From NCBI GenBank assembly GCA_947475735.1, contig CANJLQ010000002.1, positions 124,001-188,000 of the forward strand: 64,000 bases of DNA, written 5' to 3'. How positions within the stretch are numbered: position 1 is the stretch's first letter; each line of letters opens with the position of its first letter. The DNA is from Caulobacteraceae bacterium. GTDB taxonomy: Bacteria > Pseudomonadota > Alphaproteobacteria > Caulobacterales > Caulobacteraceae. The notes beneath the pieces were generated by a model, which was not told the DNA's origin, searched no databases, and saw nothing but the letters and a program-made list of their open reading frames with translations. Both the position numbers and the translations under genes were made by a program. Below are positions 51,220 through 60,931 of the stretch, one piece after another.

Positions 51220-51555
51220 CTAGCCGATGATTCTGCTGAGCAGCGACCTCAGAGCCCGGACGTCGTTCGCGCCCAGCGAGCCCAGGCGTTGCCGGACGTA
51301 GGGCGCTTCGAGGGTGAACAGCACCGGCTTGAGGGCCGAGGCCTTTTTCAGCCCAGCCGCCTGCCACTCGTCGATCAGTACATCGAACCCGTCTTCTGAA
51401 CCCTTCAGCTGACTGGTGATGGCCAGCATCACAAAGTCGGCGCGCGTGGCATTGTATGCCGCGCCGCTGATCACGACCGCGGGTCTGCGCTTTCGATTGG
51501 ACCCGTCGGTGAAGGGAAATTCGACGACGAGGACGTCGCCGAACTCAAAGCTCAT
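51220..51555 (-). CDS. MazF/PemK-family toxin (growth inhibitor)
   Basis: 111 residues from ATG 51555 (MSFEFGDVLVVEFPFTDGSN). The RRPAVVIS motif and the MLAITSQ strand are typical of MazF-type mRNA interferases. It overlaps the antitoxin gene by 11 nt. If active, it would cleave mRNA when the antitoxin is lost. Confidence 0.85.
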   Translation of the reverse strand: MSFEFGDVLVVEFPFTDGSNRKRRPAVVISGAAYNATRADFVMLAITSQLKGSEDGFDVLIDEWQAAGLKKASALKPVLFTLEAPYVRQRLGSLGANDVRALRSLLSRIIG

Positions 51556-51748
51556 TGTAGATGTCGTCGTCCGGATTGTCCCAGACGCGCGCAAGGGCTG
51601 GCTCGCTGGCGCGCATGGCGGCCCGGGTCAGGGCGCGGTCCGCCTCCCGCTGACGGATGAAATCGACGAAATCCATGATCTCCGACACCCGGTCTTCCGG
51701 CAATTCGGCAATCTTCGCGATCAGGGCGTCTCGGACGATATCGTTCAT
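51545..51748 (-). CDS. Antitoxin of the MazF-type pair
   Basis: 67 residues: a helical N-terminus (IVRDALIAKIAELPEDRVSE, IMDFVDFIRQRE) and a disordered acidic end (WDNPDDDIYNEL), a pattern seen in antitoxins encoded directly before MazF-like toxins. It likely masks the toxin and represses the operon. Confidence 0.8.
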   Translation of the reverse strand: MNDIVRDALIAKIAELPEDRVSEIMDFVDFIRQREADRALTRAAMRASEPALARVWDNPDDDIYNEL

Positions 51749-52075
51749 GGCGTCTGCTCTCTGGCGAAGACTACCGCAACTGAGCCCCCGCGTCTCCCCA
51801 CCTTGACTTTACCGCCCTAAGCGCCCATCTGCCGCTCCGTCGCACCCTTGCGACCCCCGGTGCGCTCCAGCGCGTGTGGGTCTGGCCTCCGGGCCGAGAC
51901 CTGACTGTAGCAGCGGCCGGCCCTCAAGACTCATTCGCTGCCCGGACACGCGGGGCGGCGCCCGATCAAGCCCGCGATTGCCATTCAGGCGATCCGTCGG
52001 GATTGGCGGCGCGCGGTCCTTTGGCGTCTCAGCCCGGCCGATGCGCGTCGCCGCATGCGAAAGACATCCGCTCCC
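51749..52075. other. 327-bp region upstream of DEAD-box helicase
   Basis: No gene seen. It holds the promoters for the toxin-antitoxin pair (minus) and the helicase (plus). TTGACT at 51803-51808 could be a -35 element for the helicase, which would leave a long 5' leader of over 230 nt, a common trait of cold-responsive helicase genes. No clear -10 was identified. Confidence 0.4.
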
Positions 52076-53581
52076 ATGAGCATCACCTTCGAATCCTTTG
52101 GCCTGAACAAGGCCCTCCTCCAGGCCCTCACCACCGAGGGCTACACCATCCCCACCCCGATTCAGGCCCAGGCCATTCCCTCGGTCATGACCGGAAAGGA
52201 TCTGCTGGGCATCGCCCAGACCGGCACCGGCAAGACCGCGGCCTTCGCCCTGCCGATCCTGCATCGCCTGGCCGAAAACCGCGTCGCCCCCCTGCCCCGC
52301 ACCACGCGCTGCCTGGTCCTGTCGCCGACGCGCGAACTGGCCACCCAGATCGCCGACAGCTTCAAGGCCTACGGCCGCCACCTCGGCTTCAAGGTCGCGG
52401 TGGTGTTCGGCGGCGTGAAATACGGCCCGCAGGAGCGCGCGCTTCAGGGCGGCCTCGACGTCCTGGTCGCCACGCCCGGCCGTCTGCTGGACCACATGCA
52501 GCAGAAGACCCTGGACCTGTCCTCGACAGAGATCTTCGTCCTGGACGAGGCCGACCAGATGCTGGACCTGGGTTTCGTCAAGCCGATCCGTCAGATCGTC
52601 AGCCGCATTCCGGCCAAGCGCCAGAACCTGTTCTTCTCGGCCACCATGCCCGGCGAGATCGGCAAGCTGGCGGGCGAACTGCTGAAGGACCCGGTCAAGG
52701 TCCAGGTCACGCCCCAGGCAACGACGGTCGAGCGCATCAACCAGTCGGTCGTCTATGTCGAACAGGGCAGGAAACGCGCCCTGCTGACCGAGATGTTCTC
52801 GGACCCGAACTACACGCGCTGCCTGGTCTTCACCAAGACCAAGCACGGGGCCGACAAGGTCGCCGCCTATTTGGAATCCGGCGGCGTCCAGGCCGGGGCC
52901 ATCCACGGCAACAAGTCCCAACCCCAGCGTGAGCGCACGCTGGCCGCCTTCAAGGCTGGCAAGCTGCGCGTCCTGGTCGCCACCGACATCGCCGCGCGCG
53001 GCATCGACGTCGACGGCGTCTCGCACGTCGTGAACTTCGAACTGCCCTTCGTGCCCGAGGCCTATGTTCACCGCATCGGCCGGACGGCCCGCGCCGGGGC
53101 CGACGGCTCGGCCATCAGCTTCGTCGCCGGCGACGAGATGAAGCTGCTGCGCGACATCGAGAAGGTCACGCGCCAGAAGATCCCGGCCAGCGATCGTCGC
53201 AACGATCCGATCCTGGGTCGTCTCGACGCCTCGATCATGGCGGCCGGTGTCGGCAAGAAGGCCACCATGCCCGACGACGATCGCGGAGAGCGCCAGCAGA
53301 ACCGGGGCCCGCGCAATCCGCGTCGCGACGGCGTCAAGCCCGCTCACGGCGGCCAGCCCCACCGCGTTCGCGGCGGACGCGGCGGCCAGGGCGGCCGGAC
53401 TGATGGCGGCGATCGCCCGATCTCCAACGTCGTGCCCTTCGATCCCCTGGCGGGCGACCGCGCCCGCTCGCGCCCGGTCGAAACCGCCGCCACCGGCCCG
53501 GCCAAGGAGGGCGAGATCAAGCGCCGTCCGCGTCGCCGGCGTCCGTCCAACGGCGGCAAGGGCTACGTCGCCCGGGCCTGA
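52076..53581 (+). CDS. DEAD-box RNA helicase (RhlE-like)
   Basis: 501 residues from ATG 52076 (MSITFESFGLNKALLQALTT). Q motif, Walker A AQTGTGKT, motif II LDEADQMLD, motif III FSATMP, motif VI HRIGRTARAG all intact. The C-terminal 120 residues are basic and rich in Gly/Arg/Pro (RVRGGRGGQGGR), an RNA-binding tail. Unwinds RNA in ribosome assembly or decay. Confidence 0.95.
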   Translation: MSITFESFGLNKALLQALTTEGYTIPTPIQAQAIPSVMTGKDLLGIAQTGTGKTAAFALPILHRLAENRVAPLPRTTRCLVLSPTRELATQIADSFKAYGRHLGFKVAVVFGGVKYGPQERALQGGLDVLVATPGRLLDHMQQKTLDLSSTEIFVLDEADQMLDLGFVKPIRQIVSRIPAKRQNLFFSATMPGEIGKLAGELLKDPVKVQVTPQATTVERINQSVVYVEQGRKRALLTEMFSDPNYTRCLVFTKTKHGADKVAAYLESGGVQAGAIHGNKSQPQRERTLAAFKAGKLRVLVATDIAARGIDVDGVSHVVNFELPFVPEAYVHRIGRTARAGADGSAISFVAGDEMKLLRDIEKVTRQKIPASDRRNDPILGRLDASIMAAGVGKKATMPDDDRGERQQNRGPRNPRRDGVKPAHGGQPHRVRGGRGGQGGRTDGGDRPISNVVPFDPLAGDRARSRPVETAATGPAKEGEIKRRPRRRRPSNGGKGYVARA

Positions 53582-53621
53582 TACCGCTGCGGATCGGTCG
53601 TCTGACCGCTCGGCCCTTTGA

Positions 53622-55349
53622 CTAGCAGACCGCCGCCGCCGGATCGTCCGTCGGCGGCGGTTTGAATTCGGCCCAGCCTCCATAGGGTTTCACGACGGTC
53701 CAGCCCGGCAGGGCGGGAGCCGCCGACCGGGGGGCCACGAGATGGGCGTGGCATCGGCCCAGTCCCACGGCCGTGACCGCGCTGACCCGACCGCTCTCCA
53801 GTTCGGCCACCAGCCGGCCGACCAGGGTGTTCATCCGCGTCTGGCGCTCGATCAACGCCGGGGTCGGCAGGTAGTAGACGTCCCCGACCATACCCGAGGA
53901 CCGCGCATAGCCGTTCCAGACCACGGCCTCCCACCCGTCGCCGATCGGGCGGATGAAGACGCGACGGCGGTCGGCCTGCTCCTGCCGCATCGCGGCCAGC
54001 ATGGTCGCGGCCTCGGCCGGGATGGAGGCGTCGCGAAAGCCCAGACCCGTCTGATAGACATGGACCATGCGGCCCCCGGTCAGGTTCAGGGCGAACACCG
54101 CCCCCATCAAGGGTGCCGCGAGACCGATCAGCAACGGCAGGCTGAGCCCCGACGCCAGCCGTCCGACGATCGGCACGCGCCGCTCGGCCCAGGTCCGGAC
54201 GACCCAGACCGCCCCCGCCGCCAGCGTCAGGGCCAGGGCCAGGGCGATCCATGTCAGGTCCGGGGTCACCTTCAGGATCGCCAGGGCCAGCAGCAGCGGG
54301 ACCTTTTCGGTCGCCTTCAGGCTCCGCGCCCGCGCCACCTCGACCAGGGCCAGCAGATAGGCCAGCAGGGTCGCGGTCTCCAGCGCCCGGGCCGGGCTCA
54401 ACAGGACGACGGCGGGCACCGGCGGCAGCAGGGCCGAGAGCGCCAGGTACAGACCCCCGCCCACGAAGATCGCGACCGACACCGCGGCCGTCACACGCAG
54501 CGTCGACCGAACCGGCTCGGGGAAGGCGGTCGCCCGCCACGCCAGAAAGGCGACGCCCCCGGCGAACAGCAGTTTGGACGCCCAGGAGATGGCGAAGGGG
54601 TCGTCCTCGGTCGCATGTGCGGCCTTCAGCGTGTCCAGCACCGCGCGCGCCTCTTGCATCGACAGGTCCGCGCTCCCGGACAGGGCGGCCCATGCGGGGC
54701 CCACCATCGACAGGGCCAGCAGCAGCCACGGCCACGGCGCGCGCTCGCGTCGCCACAGCATCAGGGCTCCGGCGATCAGGACCAGCGGCCAGCCCACCTT
54801 GAAGGTGAACAGATTGATGGGGATCAGCACCGCCGTCATCAGCAGCGACCGTCCCGTCAAGGCCGCGTAGACGAACCACAGCCGCCCCGTCGCGGCCAGC
54901 ATGGTCAGGCTGAAATTGTGCTCGAAGATCCAGCCGCCCTTGTGGAACGCCATCAGCTTGGCATCCGCGAAGATCGCCAGGAACAGCAGCATCAGGGCCG
55001 TCAGCCGATCTCTGACGCCCAACGCCTCGGTCAGGAGGCGATGGACCGCCCATCCCCCGAGCGCGGCGGCGAGCAGATAGAGGGCGACCACCGGCGCCGG
55101 CTGGGTGATGTCGAACCTGACCGCCGCCAGCAGCGGGAACAGCGGCGACGAGCCCGCCACGATGGCGTTCCGCAGATAGACGTCGGCGGCATAGAGCGAC
55201 GGGTCGGCCGCCATCTGCAGGAAGGGGAAAACCACGGGGTTCACGTTCTGGAACCGGGCGATCAGCATCAGGCCGATGCCCGCGATCAGCAGCAGCCCGG
55301 CCGTCCAACGGACGAACGGCGTCGATCCGATGCTTCGAATGTCGATCAT
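53622..55349 (-). CDS. Polytopic membrane protein of unknown function
   Basis: 575 residues with about ten transmembrane helices in the first 430 (for example WTAGLLLIAGIGLMLIARFQ and LWFVYAALTGRSLLMTAVLI) and a soluble C-terminal domain of about 130 (VFIRPIGDGWEAVVWNGYAR). The layout is reminiscent of membrane glycosyltransferases with a periplasmic tail, yet no catalytic motif is recognised. It is the first gene after pufM on the same strand, behind a hairpin. Confidence 0.7.
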   Translation of the reverse strand: MIDIRSIGSTPFVRWTAGLLLIAGIGLMLIARFQNVNPVVFPFLQMAADPSLYAADVYLRNAIVAGSSPLFPLLAAVRFDITQPAPVVALYLLAAALGGWAVHRLLTEALGVRDRLTALMLLFLAIFADAKLMAFHKGGWIFEHNFSLTMLAATGRLWFVYAALTGRSLLMTAVLIPINLFTFKVGWPLVLIAGALMLWRRERAPWPWLLLALSMVGPAWAALSGSADLSMQEARAVLDTLKAAHATEDDPFAISWASKLLFAGGVAFLAWRATAFPEPVRSTLRVTAAVSVAIFVGGGLYLALSALLPPVPAVVLLSPARALETATLLAYLLALVEVARARSLKATEKVPLLLALAILKVTPDLTWIALALALTLAAGAVWVVRTWAERRVPIVGRLASGLSLPLLIGLAAPLMGAVFALNLTGGRMVHVYQTGLGFRDASIPAEAATMLAAMRQEQADRRRVFIRPIGDGWEAVVWNGYARSSGMVGDVYYLPTPALIERQTRMNTLVGRLVAELESGRVSAVTAVGLGRCHAHLVAPRSAAPALPGWTVVKPYGGWAEFKPPPTDDPAAAVC

Positions 55350-55466
55350 GGCCCCGCCCCCGCGATGGTGACCCGTTCCCTAGCACACCGTTCGCCGAGA
55401 AGGGACCGGTCGGTTCGCGGACGCGACAGTCTTTTCAGCCGCGCGCAGTCCGCCGCACGAATGCGA

Positions 55467-55492
55467 ACGGCCCCACGCGTTTCCGCGCGGGG
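55467..55492 (-). terminator. Hairpin after pufM
   Basis: GGCCCCGCGCG-GAAA-CGCGTGGGGCC on the minus strand: 11-bp stem with one G-U pair and a GAAA tetraloop, about 34 nt after the pufM stop. Lacking a T tract, it may block 3' decay of puf mRNA and end transcription only partly. Confidence 0.65.
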
Positions 55493-55525
55493 CCGCCAGC
55501 GGGCTGTGTCCGGGTGGAACCGGAC

Positions 55526-56446
55526 TCAGCGGGCGTAGTCGTGGGCGATCGCCCAGTCGAACCAGTTGTCGACCACGGTGCCGGTCAGCAGGATGCCGAT
55601 ACCGCCCGTCAGGGTCGTCAGCACGGCGAACCACCAGGCCCAGCGGTGGATGGATTCCATCGTGGCGTTGAAGCCCATGGTCCAGCGCCAGAACAGCGCG
55701 CCGCGCTCAGCCGCGGTGCCGCGATCGGTGATCTGCTCGACCTCACGCTCGGCGCCGTAGCGGGTCGTGGCCAGGATGGTCGCGCCGTGCATGGCGAACA
55801 GCAGGGTCGAACCGTACAGGAACACGATCGAGAGCGCGTGGAACGGGTTGTAGAACAGGTTGCCGTAGGTGATCGAGAAGGCCCCGGTCCAGTCCAGGTG
55901 CGGGAAGATCCCGAACGGCACGGCTTCGGACCAGCTGCCCATCATGATCGGACGGATGAAGCCCAGCACGAGGTACAGCCAGATCGCCGAGGCGAAGGCC
56001 CAAGTCGTGTGGGTGCCCAGACCCAGGGCCTTGGCCCGCTGGTAGCTGCGGATGCACCAGCTGATCAGCGACACCGTCAGGAAGAAGCCGGCGATCAGCC
56101 ACCATCCCCCCTGGTTCAGCGGCGGCAGGATGTTCAGACCCTGCTCGGGCGGAGGCGGATACAGGCCCAGCCACAGCAGCTGGCGGATGAACTCGAACGG
56201 GTTCCAGTTCACCTGGGCCAGCATGTTCAGGCCGATGATCTCAAAGGCCAGGAAACCGGTCAGCAGCGAGACCACGCCGGTCCAGCCCAGATGCATCGGT
56301 CCGATCTGGGCGTTGCCGATGGCACCGATCCAGTGGACGAAGAAGGGCTTGCCGACGCGCTCGTCGTCGCGGTCGGTGGTCGGGGCGCCCATTTCGGCGT
56401 GCCCGCGAACCTGAACCTGGGTGAAGATATTCTGATAGGCGTTCAT
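55526..56446 (-). CDS. pufM: Photosynthetic reaction centre M subunit
   Basis: 306 residues with five transmembrane helices. Quinone/bacteriochlorophyll site residues are in the expected places: [16 protein letters not shown] [40 protein letters not shown] with Glu iron ligand, and [20 protein letters not shown] with His ligand. The protein ends at AIAHDYAR without a long C-terminal extension. Forms the type-II reaction centre core with PufL. 15 nt after pufL. Confidence 0.97.
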   Translation of the reverse strand: MNAYQNIFTQVQVRGHAEMGAPTTDRDDERVGKPFFVHWIGAIGNAQIGPMHLGWTGVVSLLTGFLAFEIIGLNMLAQVNWNPFEFIRQLLWLGLYPPPPEQGLNILPPLNQGGWWLIAGFFLTVSLISWCIRSYQRAKALGLGTHTTWAFASAIWLYLVLGFIRPIMMGSWSEAVPFGIFPHLDWTGAFSITYGNLFYNPFHALSIVFLYGSTLLFAMHGATILATTRYGAEREVEQITDRGTAAERGALFWRWTMGFNATMESIHRWAWWFAVLTTLTGGIGILLTGTVVDNWFDWAIAHDYAR

Positions 56447-56461
56447 TGTTCTCGCCCTCCC

Positions 56462-57286
56462 CTATTGCCAGATCGGCAGGTTGCGCCAGCCGTCCCACCA
56501 TTCGGGCCAGCCCTTGTCCCAGAAGGGACCGCTGATGACGATGCAGATCGCGCTCCAGATCCCGGCCTGAAGCGCCAGGAACAGTCCGACCCTGTGAATG
56601 CCCAGGGTGCCGACCGAATAGCCGATGAAGTCGCGGAAGAAGGTGTCCTCGTGCTCGGGCTGGCGCACTTCCTTGCCGGGTCCGGGGTTGGCCGCGGCCA
56701 GAACCAGGGAGCCGTGGAGCGCCAGCGCCATCGTCGTCGTGAAGAAGAACGTCACGGCGATCATGTGCGCGGGATTGTAGTGGAAGTTCAGATACTGGTA
56801 GCCGACGTTCGACACCCAATCGAGGTGGCTGAAGATACCGTAGGGAAAGCCGTGTCCCCAAGCGCCGAGCAGGAACGGCCGGATCACGACCAGGCTGACA
56901 TAGGCGAAGATGGCCACGCCGAAGGCGATGGGCACATGCAGGCCGATCCCCAACTTGCGACAGATCTCGACCTCTCGAAGCGCCCAGGAGCAGAAGGCAC
57001 CGATGGCGCAGATGGTGACCAACTGCCAGATGCCGCCCTCACGCAGGGGGGCCAGCGACAGGCCATAGGCGATGTCGGGCGGATTGATCGAGATCAGCCA
57101 CGGGTTCCAGGTGTCGCCCAGCGACGCCCCGTAGAAGATCAACGCCGTGCCCAGAGTGGCGAAGAAGGCGGTCGTGACGCCGAAGAAGCCGACGTAGAAT
57201 GGACCCACCCAGAAATCGAACATGTCGCCGCCGATCAGGGTGCCACCCCTGATGCGGTATTTGCGCTCAAAACTCAGTAAGGCCAT
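56462..57286 (-). CDS. pufL: Photosynthetic reaction centre L subunit
   Basis: 274 residues, five transmembrane helices. Family motifs: start [34 protein letters not shown], the BChl-ligand region [20 protein letters not shown], and [14 protein letters not shown] with His iron ligand, then [17 protein letters not shown]. Binds BChl and the primary quinone with PufM. The intercistronic region before it holds a stable hairpin. Confidence 0.97.
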   Translation of the reverse strand: MALLSFERKYRIRGGTLIGGDMFDFWVGPFYVGFFGVTTAFFATLGTALIFYGASLGDTWNPWLISINPPDIAYGLSLAPLREGGIWQLVTICAIGAFCSWALREVEICRKLGIGLHVPIAFGVAIFAYVSLVVIRPFLLGAWGHGFPYGIFSHLDWVSNVGYQYLNFHYNPAHMIAVTFFFTTTMALALHGSLVLAAANPGPGKEVRQPEHEDTFFRDFIGYSVGTLGIHRVGLFLALQAGIWSAICIVISGPFWDKGWPEWWDGWRNLPIWQ

Positions 57287-57349
57287 GACCGTCTCCGCCC
57301 GCTGTCCCGCTCAACGTCGGGTTGGGCTCAAAATATCGGGGTCGCGACA

Positions 57350-57377
57350 GGCGGGATCGGATTGCTCCAGTCCCGCC
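57350..57377 (-). promoter_or_regulatory. pufA-pufL intercistronic hairpin
   Basis: GGCGGGA (57350-57356) pairs with TCCCGCC (57371-57377) across a 14-nt loop. Hairpins here slow 3' decay of the light-harvesting mRNA in purple bacteria, giving more PufBA than PufLM. No T tract, consistent with stabiliser rather than terminator. Confidence 0.6.
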
Positions 57378-57401
57378 CGCGCGCCGCATGCGCGGTTCCC
57401 G

Positions 57402-57569
57402 TCAGGGGGTGGCCGTAGCCGCCGCCGCTGCGCGTTCTGCGCCGTCGATCCAGTTGTACCGAGGCGAGCTGAGCAGGATGAAGTGGATCAGCAGAGCCAG
57501 AGTGAACAGGAAGACGGCGAGCGCCACGAGCGCCCTCCGGGGATCGAATAGGAGCCAAATTCTCCACAT
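57402..57569 (-). CDS. pufA: Light-harvesting complex 1 alpha polypeptide
   Basis: 55 residues; too short for most gene callers. Starts [20 protein letters not shown], typical of LH1 alpha; the single helix holds the BChl-ligand His in [17 protein letters not shown]. The C-terminal tail is Ala/Thr-rich. Surrounds the reaction centre with PufB. Confidence 0.96.
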   Translation of the reverse strand: MWRIWLLFDPRRALVALAVFLFTLALLIHFILLSSPRYNWIDGAERAAAAATATP

Positions 57570-57651
57570 GACTGTAGTCCTCCATAGCCGGTGACCGGCT
57601 TTGTTGGCGACGACGGGTCAAAATGGCCCGCCGACAAAGTAAAGTGGAGAC

Positions 57652-57819
57652 CTAGGCCCCCAACCAGGGACGCCAGTACCAGACGAGCACATGGGCGACG
57701 ATCGCAATGATCGTGAAGCCGATGAAGCTGGTCATGAAGAGGCCGTGGAATTCCTTGGCCGCCTCCGGCGTGAGTCCAGTCAAGGACCCCGTCGGTCTGT
57801 CATCAGGTAGATGAGACAT
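57652..57819 (-). CDS. pufB: Light-harvesting complex 1 beta polypeptide
   Basis: 55 residues, ATG 57819 behind AAGGAGG. Starts MSHLPDDRPTGSLTGLTPEA; carries LH beta motif EFHGLFMTSFIGF and the BChl-ligand His in IVAHVLVWYWRPWLGA. First gene of pufBALM. No pufQ was seen upstream. Confidence 0.96.
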   Translation of the reverse strand: MSHLPDDRPTGSLTGLTPEAAKEFHGLFMTSFIGFTIIAIVAHVLVWYWRPWLGA

Positions 57820-57851
57820 CTCTCCTCCTTTCGTTGGAGCTAGTCTTCGAA

Positions 57852-57900
57852 CGGGGGAAGATCCCCCGCCCGTTTCCGCCCCCCGGACAAGCCGGAAAAC
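57852..57900 (-). promoter_or_regulatory. Two hairpins in the bchZ-pufB gap
   Basis: CGGGGGA/TCCCCCG with a 3-nt loop (57852-57868), and GTTTCCG/CGGAAAAC around a GC-rich loop (about 57872-57900). They lie 33-80 nt upstream of pufB, in the 114-nt gap after bchZ. They may separate the bch and puf parts of the superoperon transcript or protect the 5' end of puf mRNA. Confidence 0.45.
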
Positions 57901-57933
57901 GGAACTGGGGTCCGATCAGGGTCGGGCGACGCG

Positions 57934-59409
57934 TCATGCGGCCCTCCCGCTCAGGACGATGGCGTTGGCGGCGATGAGGCGGTCGCGGGTGACCCGGTCC
58001 TCCCCGGCCTGGCGGGCGGCCCGTTCGGCCGTGTCGCGCAGGCGCTTGGCCGCGGAAATTCTGACGATGATGGGCTGCGCCGCGACCAGCTTTTCCAGCT
58101 CCTCGGCGGCGGTGTCGTCCCAGTGCAGCTCGGCGTGCGGCCGGGCCAGGGTCGGCTCGACCTTGTCCATCTGGGACGCCAGGGGCAGGACGTTGAACAG
58201 AGCGTCGAACAGGGCGTTGCAGACTTCCTGAACCAGATAGGTGCAGCCGCCGTAGCCCATGAAGGGCGTGCCCGTGTGCCGGCGGATCGCCGCGCCGGGG
58301 AAGGAGGCCGGCACCCAGACGCCGGCCGGTCCGTGCCCCCCGCCGCCCTGCGACGCCTCGGCGAGATAGATGCGCTCGTTGATGCTGCCGAACAGCACCA
58401 GGGGCTTGGTCTCGCGCACCAGACGGCTGATCTCGGCGTTGTCGGTCTTGGTCCCGGCCACCCGCGCGATGGCGAACTGGCACGGCAGACCCAGGTCGTC
58501 CTCCAGGAACTTCCGGACACCGCGCGTATAGGTCTCGTTGGCCACGATGGCGAAGCTGGCGGTTGCGAAGAAGTCCTGGGTGACCGAGCGCCACAGGTCC
58601 CACAACGGCTTGATCGTGGTGTGCTTCTCGCGCTCGATGAAGGGCTCGGGATCCAGCCCCGTCATCTCGCCCAGCCGGCGCAGGAACAGGGTGGTCGAGT
58701 CGAGCCCGATCGGGGCCTGCAGATAGGGCTTCTCCAGCGCCTCGCAGAGGCCCCGGCCGAACTCGCGGTACATGCAGATGTTGACCTCGGCGTCCGCCAG
58801 ATTGCGCACGTCGGCCAGGTGGCTGCCCAGCGGGAATGTCATGTTGACCTGACACCCGATGCCTTCGCACAGGCGTTGGATCTCGGCGACGTCCGAGGGC
58901 ATGTTGAACACGCCGTACATCGGGCCGATCAGGTTGACGCGCGGCTTGTCGCCCTCGACGCGGTCGCGCGGGCGGGGCATCTTCTTGGGTCCGAACTGGG
59001 TCCACAGCCAGGTCAGGGCGCGGTCGGCCGACTGCCACTGATCCTCGTCGATGGTGCGCGGCAGGAAGCGCTGGATATTGGTGCCTTCGGGCGTCACGCC
59101 CCCGCCGATCATCTCGGCGATCGAGCCGGTGACGACGACGCTGGGCAGGTCCTTGTCCAGCGTCTGCCAGGCCCGCTTCATCGCGCCCTCGGTGCCGTGG
59201 CGACCCAGTTCGTCTTCGCCCAAGCCGGTGACGACGATGGGCAGCTCATGCGGTGGCAGGCCGTCGGTGTAGTGCAGGATCGAGGTGACCGGCAGGTTCT
59301 CGCAGCCCACCGGGCCGTCGATGATGACCTGAAGTCCCTTGATGGCGGTGAAGGCGTAGACCGCTCCCCAGTAGCCGCCGGCCCTGTCGTGATCGAGGAT
59401 GAGGGTCAC
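57934..59409 (-). CDS. bchZ: Chlorophyllide a reductase subunit Z
   Basis: 491 residues from GTG 59409, which overlaps the bchY stop (GTGA). Nitrogenase-like catalytic subunit: [33 protein letters not shown] (Fe-S Cys), [20 protein letters not shown] and [20 protein letters not shown]. With BchY and BchX it reduces the C7-C8 bond of chlorophyllide a, the step specific for bacteriochlorophyll a. Confidence 0.95.
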   Translation of the reverse strand: MTLILDHDRAGGYWGAVYAFTAIKGLQVIIDGPVGCENLPVTSILHYTDGLPPHELPIVVTGLGEDELGRHGTEGAMKRAWQTLDKDLPSVVVTGSIAEMIGGGVTPEGTNIQRFLPRTIDEDQWQSADRALTWLWTQFGPKKMPRPRDRVEGDKPRVNLIGPMYGVFNMPSDVAEIQRLCEGIGCQVNMTFPLGSHLADVRNLADAEVNICMYREFGRGLCEALEKPYLQAPIGLDSTTLFLRRLGEMTGLDPEPFIEREKHTTIKPLWDLWRSVTQDFFATASFAIVANETYTRGVRKFLEDDLGLPCQFAIARVAGTKTDNAEISRLVRETKPLVLFGSINERIYLAEASQGGGGHGPAGVWVPASFPGAAIRRHTGTPFMGYGGCTYLVQEVCNALFDALFNVLPLASQMDKVEPTLARPHAELHWDDTAAEELEKLVAAQPIIVRISAAKRLRDTAERAARQAGEDRVTRDRLIAANAIVLSGRAA

Positions 59410-60926
59410 GTTCCGACGTGCTCCTCGGCCTTGGCGGCGGCCGCACGCTGCTTGGCATAGCGGGCCTTGAACTCGGGACGCAGGACCGGCGTTTCGGTCC
59501 AGATGCCCGAGGTCTCGCCCTTGCCGACGCCCTCGAAGAACTCGGTCATCCGGTCGAACCGGGCCTTGTTGCCGATGGCGGCGTTGATGACCTGGGCCAG
59601 GGACCCCGCGCCGGCCGGTCCCATCAGGGGCCGGGCCGAGATCAGGTTGGTGAAATACAGCGCCGGGATCGACAGCGACTTGGCGTGCTGGACCACCGGC
59701 GTGGTGCCGATGGCCAGGTCCGGCTTGATGGCGTCGACCGCCGACAGATCCTGTTCCAGCGAGGCGCGGTAGTTGACCGTGACACCCTTGGACTCCAGCC
59801 ATTCGCGGTCGGGATCCGACCATTTGGTTTGCGGACAGGCGGTGCCGACATACTCGACCTCGGCGCCGCTCTCGATCAGCAGGCGGGCGACCAGAAGCTC
59901 CGAGCCTTCGTAGCCCGAGACGACGATCCGCCCCTTGATGGGGGTGGCGGCGAGGGCCGCGCCGATGGCGCCGACCATGGCGTTCTTGACGCCGTCGATT
60001 TGTCCCTGGGGCACATTGCAGGCTTCGCCGATGGCTTGCAGCCAGGCGGCGGTGCCGTCGCGGCCGACCGGGGCCGAGCCGACGACCTTGCGGCCCGCGG
60101 CTTCGAACTCGCGCACGCTGGCGGTGTAGAAGGGGTGGATGGCGGCGACGACGGCGCAGTCCAGGGCGGCATACAGCTCGCGCCATTCGCGGGTCGGGAC
60201 CACGGGTCCGGCGGCCAGGCCCATCGGCTCCAGCATCCGGCCGATGATCATCGGGTCGGCCGGGAACATCTCGCCCAGCAGGGTGACGGTCGGCTTGTCA
60301 GCACGGGTCTTGGGCGCCGCGACGGGGCCGGCTTCGACCTCCTTGCGCGCATAGTTGAGCATGGCCCCGGCCAGGACGTCCTTGGCCTCCGCGTGGGTCG
60401 GAATGCCAAAGCCCGGCACGTCGATGCCGACGATGCGGACGCCGTTGATTTCCTTGGGCAGCAGTTGCAGCGGCACGCCCGAGGCGGTCGGCACGCACAG
60501 ATTGGTCACCACGATGGAGTCGTACAGTTCCGGATCCGCCATCTGGAACACCGCCTCGCGGATGTCCTCGAACAGCTTGCCGGTGACCAGGCTCTCGGAG
60601 TTGAAGGGCACATAGCCGACCGAGCGGCGCGCGCCGTAGAAATGGCTGGTGAAGGTCAGGCCATAGACGCAGCAGGCCGACCCGCTGAGGATCGTCGCCG
60701 TCCGCCGCATCCGGAGACCAACGCGCAGACTGCCGAACGCCGGGCACATCGACTGCGGCTGGTCATGAGGGCCGACCGGATAGTCCTTGGCATAGCGGGC
60801 CAGGACTTCGGACTTGCCCGCCCTGGACGCCGCCGCCGTCAGCTCCGCCTTGCCGCCGTGGCAGCCGCCATCGAGCGAAACGGGCTCGGCGGCTTGAGGG
60901 TTCGAGATCGGGGGTCCGTCGGCCAT
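59406..60926 (-). CDS. bchY: Chlorophyllide a reductase subunit Y
   Basis: 506 residues from ATG 60926. Cys ligands for the shared [4Fe-4S] cluster lie in [14 protein letters not shown] and [12 protein letters not shown]. Also [20 protein letters not shown] and [15 protein letters not shown]. Partner of BchZ. Ends by overlapping bchZ; starts 5 nt after bchX. Confidence 0.95.
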   Translation of the reverse strand: MADGPPISNPQAAEPVSLDGGCHGGKAELTAAASRAGKSEVLARYAKDYPVGPHDQPQSMCPAFGSLRVGLRMRRTATILSGSACCVYGLTFTSHFYGARRSVGYVPFNSESLVTGKLFEDIREAVFQMADPELYDSIVVTNLCVPTASGVPLQLLPKEINGVRIVGIDVPGFGIPTHAEAKDVLAGAMLNYARKEVEAGPVAAPKTRADKPTVTLLGEMFPADPMIIGRMLEPMGLAAGPVVPTREWRELYAALDCAVVAAIHPFYTASVREFEAAGRKVVGSAPVGRDGTAAWLQAIGEACNVPQGQIDGVKNAMVGAIGAALAATPIKGRIVVSGYEGSELLVARLLIESGAEVEYVGTACPQTKWSDPDREWLESKGVTVNYRASLEQDLSAVDAIKPDLAIGTTPVVQHAKSLSIPALYFTNLISARPLMGPAGAGSLAQVINAAIGNKARFDRMTEFFEGVGKGETSGIWTETPVLRPEFKARYAKQRAAAAKAEEHVGT

Positions 60927-60931
60927 CGGGA

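Noticed and set aside
55380-55525. pufX or pufC downstream of pufM
   Set aside because: The 145-nt gap contains only a hairpin; no small membrane protein or cytochrome frame is present, and the next gene is a polytopic membrane protein without haem motifs.
59410-60186. N-terminal extension of bchZ by 259 residues
   Set aside because: The extension lies in bchY and has non-coding composition; the GTG overlap start at 59409 matches the BchZ N-terminus.
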